DNA from: CAZEIW01 sp964512305
Lineage (GTDB): Bacteria > Pseudomonadota > Gammaproteobacteria > Burkholderiales > Burkholderiaceae_F
DNA length: 6,193 nucleotides
Direction: 5' to 3'
NCBI GenBank assembly: GCA_964512305.1
Contig: CAZEIW010000074.1
Span: 1-6,193, forward strand
A program made the translations under genes and the position numbers. Shown one piece after another: positions 1 through 6,110 of this stretch. How positions within the stretch are numbered: position 1 is the first letter of the stretch; the number at the start of each line of letters is the position of its first letter. Under the pieces are notes generated by a model that saw only the letters and a program-made list of their open reading frames with translations, had not been told where the DNA came from and searched no databases.

Positions 1-989
1 TCGACGATGCGGGCCATCGACGTCCCCGCGACGGTGACAATCGGGCTGCCGGCCCGCAGCGCATCGAACGTGACGGCGCTCATCTTGTCGGCGTACTCGG
101 CCCGCTCGTAGGGCTGCAGGCACACCGAGCCCTCGAACAGACGCGCGTACTGCGCGGCGTCCAGGGTCTGCGACAGCAGCGTCAGCGGCGGGTACTGCAG
201 CGACCGCAGGCGCGCCAGATCTGCTCGCGTGCGATCGTCGAACCGCCCGTAGTGGTCGCCCGACACCTGCACCTCGATCGGGACGCTCGAGCCGGCTCGC
301 GCCAGGTATTCGACGAGGTCGACGACGTGCGTGAACCCTTTGTCGGCGCGCGCCGCGCCCGCGAACAGCAGGCAGCGGAACGCGCCACCGGCACCAGTGC
401 CGCCCGCAGCGCCACCGCCCGCATCACCGCCGTCTGTACCGCCCCCCGCCCGCTCGGCCGCCAGCACCGGCAGCACGCGCTCGACCTGCGCGAATCCAGC
501 CTCGCGCAGCCGCCCGACGATCTGCTCCGAGGTGCCGAACAGCGTCAGGTGCGGCTGGCGCTGCGCCAGCCGCCGGAGGGCGGCGGCGCGCCGGGGTGAA
601 ATCCGCAGCTTGTGGAAATACAGGAACACGCGCCGCGGCGGGATGGTTCCAGGGGCGGCGAACTCGAGCGCGCGCAGGTCGAACCAGGTCGCCGTCGGCA
701 CCAGCACGATCGCGCCGGCGCGCCGCAGCCGTCGGTACAGCCACCACGCTTGCGGCTTGCGCCAGCGGCGCGCGAAGTGGCGCACGAGCGCGACGTCGCG
801 CCCCAGCGCGGGAAGCTCGGCGCCACGATCGGCCCACAGGCGGAACGACAGGTCCGGCGCCGCCGCATGCAGACTGGCGAACAGCGCGCCGCAGTGGCCG
901 GCCTCGCTCGCCAGCGTCGGCTCGACGACGTCGATAGTCGCCGCCGGTGGAGCGTGCGTTGGGTCGGAGGCGCGCATCGAGTCGCTCAT
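1..989 (-). CDS. Glycosyltransferase, GT4/GT-B type, partial (C-terminus beyond left edge)
   Basis: Reading from ATG at 989 the frame stays open for 329 codons to the window edge, so the C-terminus and stop are missing. The N-terminal half starts with a strand-turn typical of GT-B enzymes (TIDVVEPTLASEAGHC, residues 18-33). The C-terminal nucleotide-sugar half begins near residue 205 with LLFAGAARADKGF (207-219), the usual GT4 Gly...Lys-Gly element. It continues to LQPYERAEYADKMSAVTFDA (291-310) and LRAGSPIVTV (311-320), which match the GT4 donor-site region. The expected role is transfer of a sugar from a nucleotide donor to a growing surface glycan in the cytoplasm. Donor and acceptor cannot be read from sequence. 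A Gly-rich stretch (about residues 182-202) joins the two halves. Start choice: ATG 989, with an in-frame ATG at 977 and GTG at 1007 as alternatives; none has a clear Shine-Dalgarno sequence. The family call is firm in outline; membership of GT4 rather than another GT-B family is inference. Confidence 0.82.
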   Translation of the reverse strand, partial: MSDSMRASDPTHAPPAATIDVVEPTLASEAGHCGALFASLHAAAPDLSFRLWADRGAELPALGRDVALVRHFARRWRKPQAWWLYRRLRRAGAIVLVPTATWFDLRALEFAAPGTIPPRRVFLYFHKLRISPRRAAALRRLAQRQPHLTLFGTSEQIVGRLREAGFAQVERVLPVLAAERAGGGTDGGDAGGGAAGGTGAGGAFRCLLFAGAARADKGFTHVVDLVEYLARAGSSVPIEVQVSGDHYGRFDDRTRADLARLRSLQYPPLTLLSQTLDAAQYARLFEGSVCLQPYERAEYADKMSAVTFDALRAGSPIVTVAGTSMARIV

Positions 990-1010
990 CGGATCGGCTA
1001 GACTCACCGG
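990..1010. promoter_or_regulatory. 21-bp divergent gap between two start codons, with a possible plus-strand -10 box
   Basis: This is all the non-coding DNA between the two head-to-head glycosyltransferase starts. It contains TAGACT (999-1004), a 4/6 match to a sigma-70 -10 box on the plus strand. Its last base lies 7 bases before the ATG at 1011, so a transcript from it would have almost no leader. No good -35 lies at the expected distance (around 976-982), and neither gene has a convincing ribosome binding site here. If these starts are right, promoter elements for each gene must extend into the coding sequence of the other. The promoter assignment is weak. Confidence 0.25.
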
Positions 1011-1850
1011 ATGAATCCGGCCATCGAACCGTTCGACGAGCCCGTCGGGCAGCCTCCGGCCGCAACGACGAGCGCGGCGACGACCGCGGCGACCTCGCCT
1101 GCCGGCCCGCGCGTCAACGACCTGGTCGATGCCGTTTTCGTGATCTCGGTGCGTTCTTTCGAGGACCGGGTCGAGCACATGCGTGCGGAGATGGCGCGGT
1201 TCGGGATCACGTTCGAGTGGGTGTTCGATTTCGACCCGGATGCTATCCCAGCCGAGCTGCTGGCGCGCGTATTCGCGCCGAGCGACCTGCGGCTGCCGCA
1301 CAAGTCGCTGGTGCTCAAGCATGTCGCGACCTGGCGCGCCTGCTTCGAGCGCGGTTACCGGCGCGTGCTGGTGTTCGAGGACGACGTCGTGCTCGGGCCG
1401 GACTTCCCGCAGGTGCTGGCGCAGGCGATGCGCGAGACCGAGAGCCTCGATACGCCCTACCTGGTGTACCTGGGCTGCGGCGACAACCGCTATGCGCCCG
1501 GCGCCGCGACCTCGCCCAGCATGCTGCTGCCCGGGGGGCCGCTGTCGGCCGCCGACGCGATCGTGTTCGATCGCGAGGCCGCGCGCCGGCGGCTGCGATG
1601 GCTCGACCAGAACCGCGTCACGCGCCCCGCCGACTGGCTGATGCGCGAGATCGATGCCGAGTGCGGCGTGCTCCACTACTGGCTGCGCGAGCCGGTGGTC
1701 GAGCAGGGCAGCATGAACGGCCGCTTTGCCAGCTCGCTCGACGCCAAGCGCCGGGTGCGTGGGCGATGGTATGCGTGGCTGCGCTATCGCTGGGACCGCT
1801 GGCGCCACCGCACGCTCGGCGGGCGCACCATCCATGTCCAGGGGCGCTAA
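1011..1850 (+). CDS. Glycosyltransferase family 25 (LPS biosynthesis type)
   Basis: A 279-residue cytoplasmic glycosyltransferase. The GT25 fold begins near residue 41: AVFVISVRSFEDRVEHM (41-57) matches the family's opening strand followed by the Asp-Arg motif. FGITFEWVFDFD (64-75) is the second strand. VLVFEDDVVLGPDF (119-132) carries the acidic metal/nucleotide-sugar motif (E123, D124, D125). RPADWLMREI (205-214) and EPVVEQGSMNGRF (227-239) match the C-terminal family region. GT25 enzymes of this kind add a hexose, often galactose, to LPS or lipooligosaccharide core; the sugar here is unknown. In the usual Ser-His-x-x-x-Trp helix the serine is replaced (KHVATW, 103-108). Residues 1-38 are an Ala/Thr/Pro-rich extension outside the family domain, so the start could be overcalled, but no ATG or well-placed alternative follows before the domain. 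It is coupled to the next gene, whose start lies 3 nt after its stop. Confidence 0.87.
   Translation: MNPAIEPFDEPVGQPPAATTSAATTAATSPAGPRVNDLVDAVFVISVRSFEDRVEHMRAEMARFGITFEWVFDFDPDAIPAELLARVFAPSDLRLPHKSLVLKHVATWRACFERGYRRVLVFEDDVVLGPDFPQVLAQAMRETESLDTPYLVYLGCGDNRYAPGAATSPSMLLPGGPLSAADAIVFDREAARRRLRWLDQNRVTRPADWLMREIDAECGVLHYWLREPVVEQGSMNGRFASSLDAKRRVRGRWYAWLRYRWDRWRHRTLGGRTIHVQGR
1840..1844 (+). promoter_or_regulatory. Shine-Dalgarno AGGGG for the ligase gene
   Basis: AGGGG lies inside the last codons of the GT25 gene, nine bases before the GTG at 1854. It supports the GTG start and suggests translational coupling, since ribosomes finishing at TAA 1848-1850 sit directly beside the next start. 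Confidence 0.6.
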
Positions 1851-1853
1851 CCG

Positions 1854-3125
1854 GTGGCGTTGACGGCACCGCCCGCCGCCGGCGCACGCGCGGCCGGCGG
1901 CACGGTGCAGCTCGACGCGGTGCGCGTGCTGTTCATCGTCGGAGCGATCGGCAGTTTCACCTCGCCGCCGCTCGCCAACATCGCGCTGGGACTCGCGCTG
2001 CTGGGCCTGTGCGCGCAGCCTTCCGAGTGGTGGCGCATCGCCCGCGCCGCGCGCCAGCCGCTTGGCATGGGCGCGCTGGCGCTGCTGCTGGTGATGGCGG
2101 CCGCGATGCTGTGGGCCGACGCCGACTGGCGGCACCGCTTCGGCGCGTGGTGGAACTGGCGCGTGCTGGTCTGGCTTGTGCTCGCCTCGGCAGTGTTCGA
2201 CGAGGCCCGCTGGAAGGAGCGCTTCTGCCTCGCGATCGTGGGCTTCCTTTCGGTCGCGGCCGTGGTCTCGTTCGTGGTGCGCCTGCTGCCGGTGCCGCCG
2301 ATCCTGCTCGACGACCCGGGCGTCATACTGCGCAATCACGTCACGCAGGGCATGGCGTTCGCCGCCGGGACGCTGCTGGCGGTTGCGCTCGCGTTCGCGC
2401 GACCGTACACGGCCTGGACGCGGCGCCTGCTGCTGGCCGCCGCCGCGGCGTTCGTGGCCAACCTGCTTCTGATCAGCGGCGGGCGCAGCGGGCACGTCGC
2501 GCTGCTCGTGTGCGCGGCCGCCGGCGCCCTCATGTTGCTGCAGGGGCGGCGGCGCTGGCTCGCCGCGCTGATGGTACCGGTGGTGGCGGGCTTGCTGGCG
2601 TCGTCGGCGCTCGTGCGCGAGCGCTTCGAGATGGCGTACAGGGAACTCGGCACGGTGGCGACCTCGCCGCAGGAAACGTCGATCGGCCTGCGCCTCGTGA
2701 TCTGGAGCACGACCGCGGACCTGATCCGGCAGCGGCCGTTGCTCGGCTACGGCGTCGGCGGCTTCGCGCCCGCGTACGCGCGCCTGGTGCACGAGCGCTA
2801 CAGCGACTGGCACGCGGCCGAGGCGACCGACACGCACAACCAGTACCTGCACCTGATGGTCGAGGCCGGCCTGCCGGGGCTGGCGGCGTTCATCGCCTTC
2901 GTCGTGGGTGCCCTGCGCCAGACGTCATCACAGCCGTATCGCGGCTGCGGCCTCGCACTGCTCGCGGCCTGGCTCGCGACCAGCCTCTTCAACTCCCACT
3001 TCCAGACCTTCAACGAAGGTCACATGATCGCGCTGCTGCTGGGCGCGCTGCTCGGGTTCGAAGGCGGCGGGCCGGTACGGGGTTCCGCCAACGCCGCCGA
3101 CACCGCGGCGGCGACCTCGGCATAG
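1854..3125 (+). CDS. O-antigen ligase / Wzy-superfamily membrane protein (WaaL-like)
   Basis: A 423-residue inner-membrane protein with about 11-12 hydrophobic segments (near 22-34, 38-54, 72-88, 101-115, 122-144, 163-182, 190-206, 213-229, 235-252, 340-354, 364-380, 389-402). The largest soluble part, about 253-339, is the periplasmic loop expected of the Wzy_C (O-antigen ligase) family. Family marks are ISGGRSGH (207-214, Arg211), an Arg in SIGLR (276-280), the PLLGYGVGGF turn (295-304), and HN followed by nine residues and then GLPG (328-342). The last fits the H-[NSQ]-x9-G-x-x-[GTY] pattern described for O-antigen ligases. The likely job is to transfer an undecaprenyl-linked glycan to lipid A-core on the periplasmic face. 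Wzy polymerases and protein O-oligosaccharyltransferases share the fold, so the acceptor is inferred from the neighbouring LPS genes. The GTG start is supported by a Shine-Dalgarno sequence and tight coupling to the GT25 gene. The C-terminal tail after residue 402 is Gly/Ala-rich and overlaps the convergent GT9 gene. Confidence 0.85.
   Translation: MALTAPPAAGARAAGGTVQLDAVRVLFIVGAIGSFTSPPLANIALGLALLGLCAQPSEWWRIARAARQPLGMGALALLLVMAAAMLWADADWRHRFGAWWNWRVLVWLVLASAVFDEARWKERFCLAIVGFLSVAAVVSFVVRLLPVPPILLDDPGVILRNHVTQGMAFAAGTLLAVALAFARPYTAWTRRLLLAAAAAFVANLLLISGGRSGHVALLVCAAAGALMLLQGRRRWLAALMVPVVAGLLASSALVRERFEMAYRELGTVATSPQETSIGLRLVIWSTTADLIRQRPLLGYGVGGFAPAYARLVHERYSDWHAAEATDTHNQYLHLMVEAGLPGLAAFIAFVVGALRQTSSQPYRGCGLALLAAWLATSLFNSHFQTFNEGHMIALLLGALLGFEGGGPVRGSANAADTAAATSA
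3020..3125. other. 106-bp convergent (tail-to-tail) overlap of ligase and GT9 genes
   Basis: The ligase stop (TAG, 3123-3125) lies inside the GT9 gene, and the GT9 stop (complement of 3020-3022) lies inside the ligase gene. The shared DNA encodes ligase residues 389-423 and GT9 residues 296-330. The register places third codon positions opposite third codon positions. There is no room for a terminator between the genes. Confidence 0.85.
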
Positions 3126-4012
3126 GCGGGCCACCCCCCGCCCGCGCCGCGCACCAGCGTGACGTTGCCGCCCCATGGGCGTGTCTTGTCCGGATCGGTG
3201 ACGCCGAAGACGCTGATCAGGCGCGCGCCGACCGCGGCTGCCAGGTGTCCCGGCCCGCTGTCGTTGGCGACCACGAGGCGGCTGTCCGCCAGCAGCGCGG
3301 CGAAGGTCGCGACGTCGGTCGGCGGCAGCAGCGTCGCGCCGGGCGCCGCCGCCTGCACGGCCTCGCGCTCGCCGGGGCCCGGGCAGGCGATCACGCGCTG
3401 CCCGCGCCCGATCAGCTCGCCGCACAGGCGCGCGAATCCGTCCCAGGCCTTGACGCGGCCGCGGTGCAGTCCGACCGCGACCGGGCACAACATCAGGTAG
3501 GGCGGGTGCAAGCCGGCCGCCTCCAGCGCGGCGCGCGCCCGCGCCAGCGCGGCCGGCGCGACGCGCAGCGCCAGGCGCGCCGGCGGCGGAGAGGTCGAGC
3601 CCGCCAGTTCGCTCGCCAGATGGTGGTAGTACTCGACCGTGTGCATGCCGTCGGCCCAGGCCCGCGGCACCGCGAGCGCACGCGACAGCAGCCACGAGCG
3701 GCCGTCGGTCGCGTAGCCCGCCGGCCGCAGCCCGGCGAGGCGGAATTCGAGCGCCGACGAGAACGAATTGGTCAGCAGCAGCGCGCCGGTGCCCTCCGAC
3801 TCGTGGCGCAGCCGGCGTAGCGCAGCAACGCGTGCCGGGCGCGCCGGCGGCAGCCCGGCCGTGCGCCACGGATAGGCCGCGAACAGGTCCGGCGCCCAAG
3901 AGCGCCCGGCAAGCGTCAGCGCGCAGCCGCGCGCCGCGAGCAGATCGAGCGCGGGCACCGCCATGCAGGCGTCGCCAAGATGGTTCGGAAGCCGGACGAT
4001 CAGGTTGTTCAT
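3020..4012 (-). CDS. Glycosyltransferase family 9, ADP-heptose:LPS heptosyltransferase-like
   Basis: A 330-residue protein of normal GT9 length with the hallmarks of the WaaC/WaaF group. The N-terminus is NNLIVRLPNHLGDACMAVPA (2-21), with the conserved Gly-Asp of the LGD motif (Asp14). The C-terminal donor domain has a KAWDGFARLCGEL segment (188-200), CPGPGEREAV (210-219), VVANDSGPGHLAAAVGA (247-263) and VFGVTDPDKTRPWG (268-281), the usual ADP-heptose binding block. The expected reaction is transfer of L-glycero-D-manno-heptose from its ADP form to the LPS inner core in the cytoplasm. Related GT9 enzymes use other sugars, so WaaF versus WaaC versus a variant cannot be settled. ATG at 4012 fits the family N-terminus exactly. 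The frame stays open upstream to a GTG at 4225, but that extension is Arg/Pro-rich and unlike the family. Conserved sequence ends near residue 310; the Pro/Ser-rich tail overlaps the ligase gene. Confidence 0.88.
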   Translation of the reverse strand: MNNLIVRLPNHLGDACMAVPALDLLAARGCALTLAGRSWAPDLFAAYPWRTAGLPPARPARVAALRRLRHESEGTGALLLTNSFSSALEFRLAGLRPAGYATDGRSWLLSRALAVPRAWADGMHTVEYYHHLASELAGSTSPPPARLALRVAPAALARARAALEAAGLHPPYLMLCPVAVGLHRGRVKAWDGFARLCGELIGRGQRVIACPGPGEREAVQAAAPGATLLPPTDVATFAALLADSRLVVANDSGPGHLAAAVGARLISVFGVTDPDKTRPWGGNVTLVRGAGGGWPAYAEVAAAVSAALAEPRTGPPPSNPSSAPSSSAIM

Positions 4013-4226
4013 CGAGCATGCGCCGGGAGAGCCGTCGCCGGGCCTTGCGGCACCCGCGTCGCTCGCCCAAACCAGGTCCTTCGTCGTTCTGTCGCCGCCC
4101 GCGGGGCAGCCGCGGCGTCTCGCGGGCCGCCGGCGTCGATCGCCTAAACTAGCGTTCCGGCGCGCCGGCAGCCCCGCGCCGGGGCGCGACCGCCTCGGGC
4201 ACCGGCAGCATTCTATCGATCGCACC
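4013..4226. promoter_or_regulatory. Divergent intergenic region between the GT9 gene and msbA
   Basis: This 214-bp gap should hold promoters for both flanking genes. On the minus strand, TAGAAT (complement of 4210-4215) is a 5/6 match to a -10 box and would give the GT9 gene a leader of about 190 nt. The nearest -35-like TTGGGT (complement of 4230-4235) is only 14 bp upstream, shorter than ideal. On the plus strand, TAAACT (4145-4150) is a 4/6 match that could serve msbA, without a visible -35. A 12-bp palindrome (4157-4168) and a 6-bp-stem hairpin (4171-4185) lie between them. No Shine-Dalgarno sequence is evident for either gene. That the region carries promoters is a sound inference from layout; the individual boxes are weak. 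Confidence 0.4.
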
Positions 4227-6005
4227 GTGACCCAAATCGCCTCGCGCCTGTCCCGTTACGCCGACCCGAGCCTGCGGCGCGTCGCCGGGCTCGTGCTGGA
4301 GTACCGCGGGGTGCTCGCGCTGGCGGTGCTCGCGATGGTGATCGACGCCAGCTGCCAGGGGATCATCGCGCGCCTGACCGCGCTGCTGCTCGGGCGCGGC
4401 GTCCTCGAAGGCGACCCGTCGATCGGCATCTGGCTGCCGTTCGCGTTCGTCGGCGTGTTCCTCGTGCGCGGCGTGGCGAACTACGCCAGTTCGTACCTGG
4501 TGAGCGGTGTGTCGCAGCGCGTCCTGGTCGAGCTGCGGCGGCGCATGTTCGAGCGCCTGCTGCGCTGGCCGCAGACGACGCTCGAGAACACGCCGTCAGG
4601 CATCGTGATCTCGAAGTTCATCAACGAGGCCAGCAACGCCCTGAACCTCGCCGCCGAGGTGCTCACGACCCTGGTGCGGGAGTCGCTGACGACCGTTGCC
4701 CTGCTCGGGCTGCTGCTGTACGACAACTGGCGGCTGACGCTGCTCACGATCGTGGTCGGCCCGACGATCGCGATCGCGCTGCGCGCATTCGGGCGGCGGC
4801 TGCGGCGCCTGAACGTCGAGAGCCAGGCGATGCTGGGCGAGATGACGCGCGCCGTGCAGGAGGGGCACGAGGCGAGCCGCGTGATCAAGGTCTACGACGG
4901 CCTGGGTTACGAGCGCGAGCGCTTCGACCGCATCAACCTGAAGCTGCGCCGCTTCGCGATGAAGATGCAGGTCGCGTGGTCGGCGGCGACGCCGGCCACG
5001 CAGGTGATCGCCGCGGTCGGGCTGGCGGTCGTGATCGGCATCGCGATGTGGCAGGCGCGCCACGGGCTGCTGACCTCGAGCCAGTTCATCGAGTTCCTGA
5101 CGGCGGCGCTGATGATCCTGCAGCCGCTGCGCCACATCGCATCGGTCAACAGTCCGATCGCGCGCATGTCGGCCGCCTCCGACAGCGTGTTCCGGATGAT
5201 CGATTCGGCCGCCGAATCGGAGACCGGCACGCGCGAGATCGAGCGCGCCGAGGGCGCGATCGAGCTGCGCCGGGTCGGCTTCCGTTACCCGGATGCCGCC
5301 GCCGCGGCGCTCGAGGACGTCAGCCTCGCCGTGAAGCCGGGCGAGACCATCGCGCTGGTCGGCCCCTCCGGCGCCGGCAAGACGACGCTGATCAACCTGA
5401 TCCCGCGCTTCATCCGGCCCACGCACGGCGAGATCTTCATCGACGGCATCGCGATCGGCGACCTGACGCTGGCGAGCCTGCGCCGGCAGATCGCGCTGGT
5501 GTCGCAGGACGTCGTGCTGTTCGACGACTCGATCCGCGCCAACATCGCCTACGGCGGCTGCCGCGACGCGACCGAGGCGCAGGTGCGCGCGGCGGCGCAG
5601 GCCGCCTTCCTGCTGCCGCTGATCGAATCGCTGCCCGACGGCTTCGAGACCCGCATCGGCGAGAACGCGGTCAAGCTGTCGGGCGGGCAGCGCCAGCGCC
5701 TGTCGATCGCGCGCGCGCTGCTCAAGGACGCGCCGATCCTGCTGCTCGACGAGGCGACCTCCGCGCTCGATTCCGAGTCGGAGCGCTTCATCCAGATGTC
5801 GCTCGAGCGCCTGATGAGCGGCCGCACCACGTTCGTCGTCGCGCACCGCCTGTCGACGATCGAGCGTGCCGATCGCATCGTGGTGCTCGACCGCGGGCGG
5901 GTGGCGGAGGTCGGCGCCCACGCGGATCTGCTCGCGCAGGGCGGGTTGTATGCGAGCCTGTACCGGATTCAGTTCGCCGGCGGCGCAAGGGAGTACGCAG
6001 CCTGA
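4227..6005 (+). CDS. msbA: MsbA-type lipid A-core flippase, ABC half-transporter
   Basis: A 592-residue fused membrane/ATPase half-transporter, the usual MsbA length, acting as an inner-membrane homodimer that flips lipid A-core to the periplasmic leaflet using ATP. Six hydrophobic helices lie roughly at 28-50, 68-90, 144-164, 167-187, 256-275 and 285-305. The block around DNWRLTLLTIVVGP (166-179) and VIKVYDGLGYERERFDRIN (219-237) is strongly MsbA-like. The nucleotide-binding domain is complete: A-loop Tyr354, Walker A GPSGAGKTT (379-387), Q-loop Gln427, signature LSGGQ (484-488), Walker B ILLLDEA (504-510), D-loop SALD (512-515) and H-loop His540. GTG at 4227 is chosen because it gives the family N-terminus (VTQIASRL). 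An in-frame ATG at 3963 would add 88 Arg/Pro-rich residues and overlap the opposite gene. No strong Shine-Dalgarno sequence precedes the GTG. A multidrug or other lipid exporter of the same subfamily remains possible, but the LPS neighbours support MsbA. Confidence 0.87.
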   Translation: MTQIASRLSRYADPSLRRVAGLVLEYRGVLALAVLAMVIDASCQGIIARLTALLLGRGVLEGDPSIGIWLPFAFVGVFLVRGVANYASSYLVSGVSQRVLVELRRRMFERLLRWPQTTLENTPSGIVISKFINEASNALNLAAEVLTTLVRESLTTVALLGLLLYDNWRLTLLTIVVGPTIAIALRAFGRRLRRLNVESQAMLGEMTRAVQEGHEASRVIKVYDGLGYERERFDRINLKLRRFAMKMQVAWSAATPATQVIAAVGLAVVIGIAMWQARHGLLTSSQFIEFLTAALMILQPLRHIASVNSPIARMSAASDSVFRMIDSAAESETGTREIERAEGAIELRRVGFRYPDAAAAALEDVSLAVKPGETIALVGPSGAGKTTLINLIPRFIRPTHGEIFIDGIAIGDLTLASLRRQIALVSQDVVLFDDSIRANIAYGGCRDATEAQVRAAAQAAFLLPLIESLPDGFETRIGENAVKLSGGQRQRLSIARALLKDAPILLLDEATSALDSESERFIQMSLERLMSGRTTFVVAHRLSTIERADRIVVLDRGRVAEVGAHADLLAQGGLYASLYRIQFAGGAREYAA

Positions 6006-6080
6006 AACTCCCCTCTCCCGCGCAGCGGGAGAAGGGCGAACCTGAAACTCCCCTCTCCCGCGCAGCGGGAGAGGGGTGGG
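6001..6080. repeat. Two tandem 40-bp copies of a REP-like hairpin unit
   Basis: Positions 6001-6040 and 6041-6080 are direct repeats; their first 32 bases are identical and the last eight differ. Each copy carries an inverted repeat of the CCCTCTCCC / GGGAGAGGG kind. The arms are 6010-6021 with 6025-6036 (one mismatch) and 6050-6061 with 6065-6076 (12 perfect pairs, 3-nt loop). Copy 2 continues into a GGTGAGGG-type flank (6081-6088). This resembles a dispersed intergenic repeat common in GC-rich proteobacteria. The first copy includes the msbA stop codon, TGA 6003-6005. Confidence 0.8.
6050..6076. terminator. Strong GC hairpin downstream of msbA, possible transcript end or stabiliser
   Basis: A perfect 12-bp stem with a GCA loop begins 45 bases after the msbA stop; a near-perfect copy lies at 6010-6036. 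No T-tract follows on either strand, so this is not a canonical intrinsic terminator. REP-type hairpins in this position often slow 3' exonuclease decay or affect termination. A role here is inference. Confidence 0.3.
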
Positions 6081-6110
6081 GGTGAGGGTGGACACCGGAG
6101 CCCCAGCGGG

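Noticed and set aside
553..584. Two adjacent inverted repeats (553-571, 9-bp arms; 569-584, 6-bp arms)
   Set aside because: They lie inside conserved coding sequence of the GT4 gene in very GC-rich DNA, where such short arms arise by chance and from codon choice for Arg, Ala and Gln.
424..1065. A 213-codon minus-strand frame over the first glycosyltransferase
   Set aside because: It is a shadow of the GT4 frame, which has a coherent domain structure; this one is Arg-rich with none.
947..3820. A very long open plus-strand frame (957 codons) spanning the GT25, ligase and GT9 genes
   Set aside because: It is an out-of-frame shadow caused by high GC. The translation is Arg/Ala/Gly-rich with no domain, and three well-recognised proteins occupy the same DNA in other frames.
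2928..4070. A 380-codon minus-strand frame overlapping the GT9 gene
   Set aside because: It lies in a different frame from the recognisable GT9 protein, is Arg/Gly/Ala-rich and has no motif.
4157..4185. A 12-bp palindrome and a small hairpin in the msbA upstream region, as operator sites
   Set aside because: Both consist only of G and C in a GC-rich gap, with no A/T-containing operator half-sites and no known regulator match.
4596..6095. A 499-codon minus-strand frame antisense to msbA
   Set aside because: The product is Arg/Gln/Asp-rich low-complexity sequence and opposes a complete ABC transporter with all catalytic motifs intact.
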